Source of the DNA: Acetoanaerobium sticklandii
GTDB lineage: Bacteria; Bacillota; Clostridia; Peptostreptococcales; Filifactoraceae
DNA length: 64,000 nt
Assembly (NCBI RefSeq): GCF_000196455.1
Contig: NC_014614.1
Location: 758,501 to 822,500 of the forward strand
Reading direction: 5' to 3'
The notes beneath the pieces are model-generated. The model was not told the DNA's origin. It saw nothing but the letters and a program-made list of their open reading frames with translations, and did no database searches. Of the stretch, positions 30,045 through 38,103 are shown piece by piece. The stretch's first letter is position 1. Each line of letters starts with the position of its first letter. Both the position numbers and the translations under genes were made by a program.

Positions 30045-31772
30045 ATGGTTATAAAGCAGAAAAAGAAAATAATGTTGATTGCGGGGAGTAGATATACTCA
30101 GGATGCTTTATATAGCCAGCTGATTGAGTATATAGGAGCTGAAGCTGAAATTATAAGATACACGATAGATGAAGGTATAAAGCCAGAACTAAATAGCGAT
30201 TTATTTGTATTTTCAAGCAGCGAGTCTTACAAAGAATTCAGTCAGATAGAGAAAGAATATAAACTAACTAGCTATATAATTGGAAAAAGAATGATATCCT
30301 ACGAATATCTAGATAGAGTTATGATTCTCCCGAAAAATCAGAAAATAGTATTTGTAAATGACACAAAGGAAAGTGCGGAACAAGGGATACAAGAGCTTGT
30401 AGATTTAGGGATAGACTATCTTGACTTAATTCCTTATCATCCAGGTATCATCAAAATACCAGAGGATATTAAGATTGCCATAACTCCAGGAGAAATAGAC
30501 AAATCACCGAAAGGAATAGATGAAGTTTATGATATAGGTGTTAGGGTTTTAGATTTTGTAACTATAGTTAATATACTAAAAAAATTGGATATCCTCGATG
30601 ATAGAATAAAGATTTTTGCTGATAAATATTCTAATAAAATCATAGATTTATCAAAAAAAATTATGATGCTTAGTGAAAAAAATGAAAAAACAGAAAAATT
30701 TTTAAGACAAAATATCGTTGGGAAAGGCTATTATGCTAAGTATTCTTTTGATGATATAAAAGGGAAAAGTGAAGAAATTGTTGAAGCAAAAATAAGAGCA
30801 GAGAAGCTAGCTAAAACGGATTTAACTATACTTATTGATGGAGAAAGTGGAACAGGAAAAGAGCTATTTGCCTCAGCGATTCACAATGCTTCAAAGAGAA
30901 ATAAAGCTCCATTTATTGCAGTTAATTTTTCTGCTATTTCTGATGAGCTACTTGAATCTGAGCTTTTTGGATATGAAGAAGGGTCATTTACAGGAGCAAA
31001 GAAAGGTGGAAAGATAGGACTGTTTGAGCAAGCAGATAAAGGAACAATTTTTTTGGATGAAATTGGAGATATCTCTATAAAAATGCAATCTAAGCTTCTT
31101 AGAGTGCTTCAAGAAAAAGAGATAAGAAGAGTCGGAGCGGATAGAATTATTCCTGTAGATATAAGAATAATAGCAGCCACTAATAAGGATTTACGCCAGA
31201 TGATACAGGAAAAACAATTCAGAGAAGACTTGTATTATAGACTTAAGATGGGGTATGTAGGACTTCCTGCACTTCGGCACAGAAAAGAAGATATTCCTAT
31301 TATTATTGAAAGCTTATTTGAATCTAAAGACCTGAAATCAAGGAGTATTGATGGCAGGGTATTGGATGTATTAATAAATTACGATTGGCCTGGGAATATA
31401 AGAGAGCTTATAAATACTCTGATGTACATGTCGGCAGTATGCGATGAAAAAATATTAGATATATCTAGTTTGCCAGATGATAGATTTTTTGGCATTAGTA
31501 TTGAAAGTATAAAGGATAAGATAAATATTGAATTAAGTATCAACGAAAAATCTGCACTTATTGCCATCCATAACTTGATTTCTAAAGGAGAGCTTGCGAG
31601 CAGGGAAAAAATAATTATTAAAATGTCAGATAGTGGACATAAAATTTCAGATTATCAAATTAGAAAAATTATAAAAAATCTTGAGAGTAAACAGCTATTA
31701 GGAAAAGCTAAAGGCAGCTATGGGCTATATATTACTCAAACAGGAAAGATAGCTATAACCGATAGTCTATAA
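30045..31772 (+). CDS. Sigma-54-dependent AAA+ transcriptional activator
   Basis: This is an enhancer-binding activator of sigma-54 RNA polymerase. I chose the ATG at 30045 (575 aa) because AGGAGG lies 5 nt upstream; the frame is open further back. Residues 1-190 are an alpha/beta sensor domain I cannot name; no PAS, GAF or receiver signature is visible. A helical linker follows. The AAA+ domain (about 240-470) has Walker A GESGTGKE (about 266), the sigma-54 contact loop GSFTGA (usual GAFTGA, about 313), Walker B FLDEIGD (about 337) and REDLYYRL. The C terminus (about 490-575) looks like a winged helix instead of the usual Fis-type HTH. The nearest target is the -24/-12 promoter at 32002. Confidence 0.9.
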   Translation: MVIKQKKKIMLIAGSRYTQDALYSQLIEYIGAEAEIIRYTIDEGIKPELNSDLFVFSSSESYKEFSQIEKEYKLTSYIIGKRMISYEYLDRVMILPKNQKIVFVNDTKESAEQGIQELVDLGIDYLDLIPYHPGIIKIPEDIKIAITPGEIDKSPKGIDEVYDIGVRVLDFVTIVNILKKLDILDDRIKIFADKYSNKIIDLSKKIMMLSEKNEKTEKFLRQNIVGKGYYAKYSFDDIKGKSEEIVEAKIRAEKLAKTDLTILIDGESGTGKELFASAIHNASKRNKAPFIAVNFSAISDELLESELFGYEEGSFTGAKKGGKIGLFEQADKGTIFLDEIGDISIKMQSKLLRVLQEKEIRRVGADRIIPVDIRIIAATNKDLRQMIQEKQFREDLYYRLKMGYVGLPALRHRKEDIPIIIESLFESKDLKSRSIDGRVLDVLINYDWPGNIRELINTLMYMSAVCDEKILDISSLPDDRFFGISIESIKDKINIELSINEKSALIAIHNLISKGELASREKIIIKMSDSGHKISDYQIRKIIKNLESKQLLGKAKGSYGLYITQTGKIAITDSL

Positions 31773-31782
31773 ATTCAAATAA

Positions 31783-31841
31783 ACATCCAAAAAACTAAAA
31801 TAAATCCAAAAAATATTAGAAAAACATCCAAAAAAACTAAA
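31783..31841 (+). repeat. Direct repeats, candidate activator-binding sites (UAS)
   Basis: ACATCCAAAAAACTAAA (31783-31799) recurs with one extra A at 31824-31841. A partial copy, AAATCCAAAAAAT, lies between them. The 41-bp spacing is about four helical turns, and the repeats lie 160-220 bp upstream of the -24/-12 promoter, the usual place for sigma-54 enhancer sites. The binding protein is inferred. Confidence 0.5.
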
Positions 31842-31871
31842 GAATAATAAAATTAAATTACAAAACCAAAT

Positions 31872-31952
31872 ACTACTGATTTTTTAATATGCAGAATTTA
31901 TTAAAGCATTAAGTAATAATATATGCAGATGAGTTAAATCAGTAGTTTTTTT
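31872..31952 (+). terminator. Inverted repeat with T run between activator gene and sigma-54 promoter
   Basis: ACTACTGATTT (31872-31882) and AAATCAGTAGT (31936-31946) are perfect complements with a 53-nt loop, and a T run follows. It may terminate the activator transcript. The loop contains two copies of ATATGCAG. A regulatory site is the alternative. Confidence 0.45.
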
Positions 31953-32001
31953 ATGTGTAATTATATTTTAGCGTTAATGAATTTTGATAATTCTGATAAA
32001 T

Positions 32002-32017
32002 TGGCATATATATTGCT
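32002..32017 (+). promoter_or_regulatory. Sigma-54 (-24/-12) promoter of the yfcC-iadA operon
   Basis: TTGGCATATATATTGCT spans 32001-32017. GG (32003-32004) and GC (32015-32016) are exactly 12 nt apart, matching the TGGCAC-N5-TTGC consensus. Transcription would start near 32028, with the yfcC ATG at 32056. It lies directly after the sigma-54 activator gene. Confidence 0.82.
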
Positions 32018-32055
32018 CTTTGTTTAAGCGAACTTATAAAAAGGAGGGAAATATA

Positions 32056-33597
32056 ATGTCAATTAAAAAGAATGAGCTCAAAGAATCAAAATCCAAGAGT
32101 ATGTTAGAAAGAAGCTATAAGGTACCTGATACCTATGTAATTATTTTCTTTGTAGTGCTTTTAGCTGCTGTTCTTACATATGTTGTGCCACAGGGATATT
32201 TTGAAACAAAGGATGTTACCTATATGGTGGATGGTGAAGAGAAAACGAGAACTGTTGTAGATTCAGAGACTTTTCAGTATGTTTTGGATGATTCAGGTCA
32301 AAAGGTTACTAATGGTGTTAAATTCTTTGAACCATATGGAGAAGTGGGTTTTTAGAATTACATGTTTGAAGGTTTAGTGAAAGGTGACAAATGGGGCTCT
32401 ACAGTAGGGATAGTTGCTTTTATCCTTGTTATTGGAGGGGCATTTGGAATAATATTAAAAACTGGGGCAGTTGAAGCTGGTATTTTATCCATGATAAAAA
32501 GAACAAAAGGAAGAGAATCATTACTTATTCCAATTATTTTCTTTTTGTTTTCTCTAGGAGGAGCTGTATTTGGTATGGGTGAAGAAGCTATACCATTTGC
32601 TATGATATTAGTACCACTACTTATTGCCATGGGATATGACGCTATTGTAGGTATCATGATAACCTATGTAGCAACTCAAATTGGATTTGCAACCTCATGG
32701 ATGAACCCATTTTCTGTAGCTATAGCTCAGGGTGTTGCAGGGATTCCAGTACTTTCTGGAGCAGGATTTAGAATAGTAATGTGGGCAGTATTTACTTTAG
32801 TTGGAATTGGGTTCACATGGAAATATGCAAGCAATATAAAGAAGAATCCAACTGCTTCAGTGGCTTATGAATCTGATGCATTTTATAGAAATGATTTTAA
32901 AGAAAAAGATATTGATGTTAAGTTTAATCTAGGTCATATTCTTGTGCTGCTTACTATATTAGCTGGAACGATATGGGTAGTTTGGGGAGTAATGGAAAAC
33001 GGTTACTACATACCAGAAATTGCCACTCAATTCTTTGTAATGGGGCTTGTTGCTGGAATTATTGGAGTAGTTTTCAAATTAAATGAGATGGGTATAAACG
33101 ATATAGCATCTTCATTTAGAGATGGAGCTAAGGATTTAGTGGGTGCGGCTCTAGTTGTAGGTATGGCTCAAGGTATAATTTTAGTACTTGGAGGGACTAG
33201 CTCAACTGATGGTACTGTTTTAAATACAATTTTGTACAATACAAGTCAAATGCTAGTTGGATTACCAACAGTTGCAGCAGGATGGGTTATGTATGTTTTC
33301 CAATCTGTATTTAACTTCTTTGTAGTTTCAGGATCAGGGCAAGCTGCTCTTACCATGCCTCTTATGGCTCCACTTGGAGATTTAGTTGGAGTTTCTAGAC
33401 AGGTTTCTGTCCTTGCTTTTCAGCTAGGAGATGGACTTACTAACTTAATTGTTCCAACATCAGGATGTCTTATGGGAGTACTTGGAGTTGCAAAACTAGA
33501 CTGGGGAAAATGGGCAAAATGGCAAATTAAATTCCAAGGTGTATTATTTGCATTAGCTACAATATTTATAATTATAGCAGTTGTAATAGGATATTAA
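32056..33597 (+). pseudogene. YfcC-family membrane transporter interrupted by an in-frame TAG
   Basis: The ATG at 32056 follows AAGGAGGG. Codon 100 (32353-32355) is TAG, and the reading frame continues unchanged to 33597, for a total of 513 codons. The flanking residues EVGF and NYMFEGLVKGDKWGS are continuous in related proteins, where a Leu commonly sits at this point; TTG to TAG is a one-base change. The C-terminal part has about 10 membrane segments. YfcC/DcuC-like carriers move dicarboxylates or amino-acid-like solutes. Co-transcription with isoaspartyl dipeptidase suggests peptide or amino acid uptake. It may be a true nonsense mutation, a sequencing error or readthrough. Confidence 0.82.
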
Positions 33598-33659
33598 TAA
33601 GCCGGTATTGCCCCTTTGTTAAAATACTTTAAATAATATTTGAAGAAGGCGGTAAAATT

Positions 33660-34832
33660 ATGTTAAAACTCATAAAAAATATTCATGTATATTCACCTGA
33701 GGACATGGGAGTAAAAGATGTTTTAATTGCTGCAAATAAAATATGCAGAATTTCTGATGAAATAAAAATCGAATCAAATATTGAAATTGAGGTTATAGAC
33801 GGCAGTGATAAGCTTTTATTTCCAGGATTCATAGACTCTCACGTTCATATACTAGGCGGAGGAGGAGAGGGAGGCTTTAAAACCAGAACTCCAGAAATAA
33901 TGCTAAGCGATATCACAACAGGAGGAATAACAACTGTGATTGGTACACTTGGTACTGATGGGACAACTAGAAGTATGGCTAGCTTACTTGCAAAAGCCAA
34001 TGCACTAGAAGAAGAAGGGATTACTACCTTTGTAAACACAGGTTCATATCAAATTCCAGTGAAAACTCTGACTGAATCGATAACGGATGATTTGATTTTA
34101 ATTGATAAAATTATAGGAGTGGGAGAACTTGCAATCTCTGACCACAGATCTTCTCAGCCTACTTTTGATGAGCTTGCAAAGATTGCTGCTCAGGCTAGAG
34201 TAGGGGGAATGCTAAGCGGAAAAGCTGGAACAATAAATGTTCATATGGGAGATTCCAAGCGAATGCTAGATTTGATTGAAGAGATAGTTGAAAAAACTGA
34301 AATCCCTAAAAAGCATTTTATACCTACCCATATGAACAGAAATCCTTATCTTTTTGAGAAGTCTATTGAATATGCATCAAAAGGTGGATATGTGGATTAT
34401 ACTACAAGCACTGTACCGCTTTTTATTGAAGAAGGTGAAGTACCAGCATATCATACTCTTAAGCTATTAATTGATAAAGGAGTAGATACTAGTGTGGTTA
34501 CTTTTACTTCAGATGGACAAGGATCGCTTCCTGGATTTGATGAAGATGGTAATATGAGTAGAATAGATGTGGGCAAAGTTACTTCTTTATATGAATCTGT
34601 TAGAGATTCTATAATCAAAGACAAGGTGGATATAGCTAAAGCAATTGCTGTAATTACCGAAAATCCAGCAAAAATTTATGGATTATCAGATAAAGGAAAA
34701 ATAGCTGAAGGAAAAGATGCAGACTTGGTAATAGTAGATAAATCATCACTTGAAATAGAAACAGTTATTGCAAAAGGTCAAATTATGATAAAGGATAAAG
34801 CTATTTTGGTAAAAGGAACGTTTGAAAAATAA
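33660..34832 (+). CDS. iadA: Isoaspartyl dipeptidase
   Basis: This metal-dependent amidohydrolase cleaves beta-aspartyl dipeptides from damaged proteins. The 390 residues equal the E. coli length. DSHVHILGGGGEGG carries the HxH metal ligands, TPEIMLSDITTGGITTVIG follows, ISDHRSSQP and PTHMNRNPYLFE are typical of the family, and TSDGQGS holds the catalytic Asp. At the position of the bridging carboxylated Lys of E. coli IadA I read Glu (GVGELAISDH), by alignment from memory. It is 62 nt after yfcC and probably under the same sigma-54 promoter. Confidence 0.92.
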   Translation: MLKLIKNIHVYSPEDMGVKDVLIAANKICRISDEIKIESNIEIEVIDGSDKLLFPGFIDSHVHILGGGGEGGFKTRTPEIMLSDITTGGITTVIGTLGTDGTTRSMASLLAKANALEEEGITTFVNTGSYQIPVKTLTESITDDLILIDKIIGVGELAISDHRSSQPTFDELAKIAAQARVGGMLSGKAGTINVHMGDSKRMLDLIEEIVEKTEIPKKHFIPTHMNRNPYLFEKSIEYASKGGYVDYTTSTVPLFIEEGEVPAYHTLKLLIDKGVDTSVVTFTSDGQGSLPGFDEDGNMSRIDVGKVTSLYESVRDSIIKDKVDIAKAIAVITENPAKIYGLSDKGKIAEGKDADLVIVDKSSLEIETVIAKGQIMIKDKAILVKGTFEK

Positions 34833-34859
34833 GTTATAACAAAAGTCATTTATTTTTTT

Positions 34860-34885
34860 AAAGAGGCCATGCTTGGCTTCTTTTT
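34860..34885 (+). terminator. Terminator after iadA
   Basis: AAGAGGCCA (34861-34869) pairs with TGGCTTCTT (34874-34882), followed by T. It ends the yfcC-iadA operon. Confidence 0.8.
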
Positions 34886-34952
34886 AATTTGCATTTAAGG
34901 TGTAATTGCATTTGAGTAGGGGTATTAATCTAAAATAATTAGGAGGTGCTTC

Positions 34953-35018
34953 ATGGAACAAAGAAAATTTGTAGTGCCTGAAGTTGTAGTGGGGGTGGTT
35001 TATCATGTCAAAATATAA
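34953..35018 (+). CDS. 21-residue leader ORF overlapping the next GGDEF-EAL gene
   Basis: AGGAGGTG at 34941-34948 precedes the ATG at 34953, a better ribosome site than that of the large gene. The frame runs 21 codons and stops at 35016-35018, 14 nt inside the GGDEF-EAL gene. The product starts MEQRKFVVPEVVVGVVYHV and resembles nothing I know. The likely role is translational coupling to the cyclase/phosphodiesterase. It may not make a functional peptide. Confidence 0.45.
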   Translation: MEQRKFVVPEVVVGVVYHVKI

Positions 35019-37284
35019 AAGAATAGTGGTGTCTATAATAGTATTTATACTCATGTTCTCACTGTTTGCTTTTACGGCATATATTGAGTATAAGCGTACT
35101 GTAGAATCTGATATCCAAACCTTAAAAGATAAACTAAACGTCACTAGAACTAATCTTGAGTCAAATATCTCATCAAAAATAGTAGCTATAAATGGATTAA
35201 AGACTTATGTGGAGCTAGATAAGACCTTCAATCAAGAAGAATATGAAAACTTTGCAAAGGCTGTGTATGAATCTTCAAATGACATAGTGAGAAATATTAC
35301 GTTTATTACTGATACAACCATCACCCATGTGTATCCATATGAGGAAAGTGAAAATATTATAGGATTGAATTTAGCAAAGCAACAAGAACAGAAGGATTTA
35401 ATTCTTTATGCAAAGGAAAACAATAAAACTATAATAACCTCTCCTGTGGATTTAGTAGAAGGTGGAGTAGGAATTATTGTGAGAGTACCAGTACTTAGTC
35501 ATGGAGAGTATTATGGTCAGGTTGCATTAGTGTTTGATTACAATAAAACCATAGAATATAGTGGCCTTAGAACTCTTCAAGATGACTATTTCATAAAATT
35601 AAAAACAACGGATAATATTAAATCTAAGGAATCTATAATTTGGTCAAATGCTCATGGTAAGGACTATGTATTTGATTATAATATGGTCAGCGCGAATATT
35701 AACATGTACAATGCTAATCTAGTTTTGGAGGCAGTGCCAAAGCATGGCTTCAATCGAAAATCTACATTATTTAATTTGATTATGCTAATAGGAGCTATGC
35801 TATCCTTGCTTGCGGCGATAACAGTATATAGGCTCATGAAGGTTACAGATAAGCTTAAAGTAAATAAGGAAGAGCTACAAAAATCCTACAAGGATGCCTT
35901 AGATGCCAATATGAATCTCGAACTTACAGTGAGTCAGCTAAAGGATAGCGAGGAACGCCTCAAAGCTCAGTATGATGAGATAAAAAATCAAGAGGAATAT
36001 ATTAGATTCTTAGCAGAAAGAGATTTTCTTACTGATTTATATAATAGAAGAAAGCTATCTATGAATTTGGAAGAAGGTATTAAATCAGGGAAAAATGGAA
36101 CTATTATCCTTATAGATATTGATGATTTCAAAAATATAAATGACACCTTAGGCCATTACTATGGTGATAAGGTATTAAAATATGTTAGTAGATTAGTGTC
36201 AAGTATTACATTTTTTGAAGAATATACACCATATAGGATAGGTGGAGATGAATTTGTACTCCATATTCCTGGAGCTTTTTCAGAAAGCCAAATGAAGACT
36301 TTTATATCGTATCTATTTGAAACTTTTGGAAAGACTCATTATATAGACAATATAAAAAATACTATAACAGCGAGCTTAGGAGTTGTAAGATATCCTGAGG
36401 ATGCTAATAGTGTAGATGAAATTATAATGAAAGCAGATTTAGCTATGTACAATGCCAAAAAGCAGGGCAAAAACAGATACTGCTATTTTGAACAAAGCAT
36501 GATTGAGAGCTTTGATTGGAAGATAAGTATTGAAAAAGAGCTAAGGGAAGCAGTTGAAAACAATTTATTTTATCTCATGTACCAGCCTATAGTTGATGCT
36601 ATGACAGGTAGATTTAAATATTTTGAAGCCTTGATAAGAATTAAGGATTCAAATATCCCACCAAACATATTCATTCCTGTAGCTGAAGAAACTGGTCTTA
36701 TTTTGAAAATTGGCCGCTGGGTGATGGAAGAAGCTATGGCTCAAATTAAAATTTGGGAGAATATGGGTTTAGAAAACAGAAAAATTTCAGTAAATGTTTC
36801 GCCTATGCAGATTCAAGATTACGAACTTATTAGTTTCTTAAGAGATGAATTAATTAAAAATAATGTCGATCCAGCTGATTTTGAGGTAGAAATTACTGAA
36901 AGTGTACTTTTAGAAAATAGAGAGCACAATATCAAGGTACTTGAAAATATTAAGGAGCTTGGAATAAAAATAGCACTTGATGATTTTGGAACCGGCTATT
37001 CATCACTGAGCTATCTTACTTATATTCCTGTAGATAAAATAAAACTCGATAAAAGCTTGAAAGACAGATTTTTAAGCTTAGATAACTCTCAGGTAATAAA
37101 AGGACTTATCTCCTTATGTCATGGGCTAGACTTAAAAGTAGTAGTTGAAGGAGTCGAAACTCTAGATGAAAGCGAAAATCTCAAGATTCAAAATGTGGAT
37201 TATCTGCAAGGATATTATTTTAGCAAGCCAATGAAAAAAGAAGATGCAACCTTATATATAGAAAATGACATTAAAAAAGATTGA
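35005..37284 (+). CDS. Membrane GGDEF-EAL c-di-GMP enzyme with extracellular sensor
   Basis: The 759-residue protein has a membrane segment (8-28), an extracellular Cache/CHASE-like domain (30-250), a second membrane segment (255-277), a coiled coil (280-335), GGDEF (about 340-500) and EAL (510-755). RIGGDEF (about 412) is intact and no RxxD inhibitory site precedes it. The EAL domain keeps FEALIRI, EVEITES, DDFGTGYSS, KLDKS and EGVET, so both activities are possible. Its ATG overlaps the 21-codon ORF at 34953. Its stop codon lies in the hairpin it shares with the convergent downstream gene. Confidence 0.88.
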   Translation: MSKYKRIVVSIIVFILMFSLFAFTAYIEYKRTVESDIQTLKDKLNVTRTNLESNISSKIVAINGLKTYVELDKTFNQEEYENFAKAVYESSNDIVRNITFITDTTITHVYPYEESENIIGLNLAKQQEQKDLILYAKENNKTIITSPVDLVEGGVGIIVRVPVLSHGEYYGQVALVFDYNKTIEYSGLRTLQDDYFIKLKTTDNIKSKESIIWSNAHGKDYVFDYNMVSANINMYNANLVLEAVPKHGFNRKSTLFNLIMLIGAMLSLLAAITVYRLMKVTDKLKVNKEELQKSYKDALDANMNLELTVSQLKDSEERLKAQYDEIKNQEEYIRFLAERDFLTDLYNRRKLSMNLEEGIKSGKNGTIILIDIDDFKNINDTLGHYYGDKVLKYVSRLVSSITFFEEYTPYRIGGDEFVLHIPGAFSESQMKTFISYLFETFGKTHYIDNIKNTITASLGVVRYPEDANSVDEIIMKADLAMYNAKKQGKNRYCYFEQSMIESFDWKISIEKELREAVENNLFYLMYQPIVDAMTGRFKYFEALIRIKDSNIPPNIFIPVAEETGLILKIGRWVMEEAMAQIKIWENMGLENRKISVNVSPMQIQDYELISFLRDELIKNNVDPADFEVEITESVLLENREHNIKVLENIKELGIKIALDDFGTGYSSLSYLTYIPVDKIKLDKSLKDRFLSLDNSQVIKGLISLCHGLDLKVVVEGVETLDESENLKIQNVDYLQGYYFSKPMKKEDATLYIENDIKKD

Positions 37285-37307
37285 GCTTTTTAGGCTCAAT
37301 CTTTTTT
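37273..37307. terminator. Two-way terminator between convergent genes
   Basis: AAAAAAGATTGAGC (37273-37286) and GCTCAATCTTTTTT (37294-37307) form a perfect 14-bp stem with A and T tracts, suited to both strands. Both neighbouring stop codons lie in or beside the arms. Confidence 0.9.
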
Positions 37308-38069
37308 TGGAAACCAAGGGAAAAACACAGGTGTTTTTTCTGCATACTCTTTATATCCAGGTCGATTTGCAAAGCTTTTTTCTAGCATTGGAACGCCTGA
37401 GACAAATAGTAGAAGGTAGGTTATAGTAATAGGGCTGAGGAAAACTAAAATGCTAGAACCTGAGAAAAATGAAATTATTCCAAGTCCCCACCACATAGTC
37501 GCTTCTCCGAAATAATTAGGATGACGGGTATAGCTCCAAAGTCCCTGATCCATAATTTTACCTTTATTTTCTGGATTGGCTTTAAAAATCTTAAGCTGAT
37601 AATCGCCTACGCTTTCAAAGTAAAAACCTATAATCCAAATTATAATTCCTACGACTCCTATTAGAGTTAGTTTTGAAAATGGCTCGTTATTTAATAGAAT
37701 AATAGGAAGAGCAACTATAAACATGAACACTCCTTGAAGCATATATACCTGTAAGAAAGCTCTTGGGATTACTAACTTACCCCACTCTTTACGCCAGTTT
37801 GCATATCTAAAATCCTCTTTCTTGCCGAGATTTCTTTTTATTATGTGATAAAACAGCCTAAGCCCCCAAATTGTTATAAGGACAGTTACGATTATATTTG
37901 GGAGATAAAAATTAGCTGTTCTAAGCGTAGTGAACCATGCCACTATTACAAATCCAAGTCCCCATCCTATATCAACTATAGAATTGTTTTTAATTAAAGT
38001 TCCAACGATGAAAAAACAAAGAAAATAAATAAATATTACCAGCATTGTCTCTAGAATTATAGAGCTCAT
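37296..38069 (-). CDS. DUF1295/isoprenylcysteine methyltransferase-like membrane protein
   Basis: I chose the ATG at 38069 (257 aa) because AGGTG lies 6 nt upstream on the minus strand; the open frame extends 17 codons further into the next gene. There are six or more membrane segments. The C-terminal GLWSYTRHPNYFGEATMWWG and the tail with RPGYKEYAEKTPVFFPW are signatures of the DUF1295 steroid-reductase-like/ICMT fold, whose members bind NADPH or S-adenosylmethionine. The substrate is unknown. It lies 34 nt after the DegV-fusion gene and is probably co-transcribed with it. Confidence 0.8.
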   Translation of the reverse strand: MSSIILETMLVIFIYFLCFFIVGTLIKNNSIVDIGWGLGFVIVAWFTTLRTANFYLPNIIVTVLITIWGLRLFYHIIKRNLGKKEDFRYANWRKEWGKLVIPRAFLQVYMLQGVFMFIVALPIILLNNEPFSKLTLIGVVGIIIWIIGFYFESVGDYQLKIFKANPENKGKIMDQGLWSYTRHPNYFGEATMWWGLGIISFFSGSSILVFLSPITITYLLLFVSGVPMLEKSFANRPGYKEYAEKTPVFFPWFPKKD

Positions 38070-38103
38070 AACTGCACCTGCTTTCATAGTAACATAAAAC
38101 AAA

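Noticed and set aside
31775..31950. CRISPR or mobile-element ends from the repeats before yfcC
   Set aside because: Only two full A-rich copies with unequal context and no cas or transposase gene; they fit activator-binding sites better.
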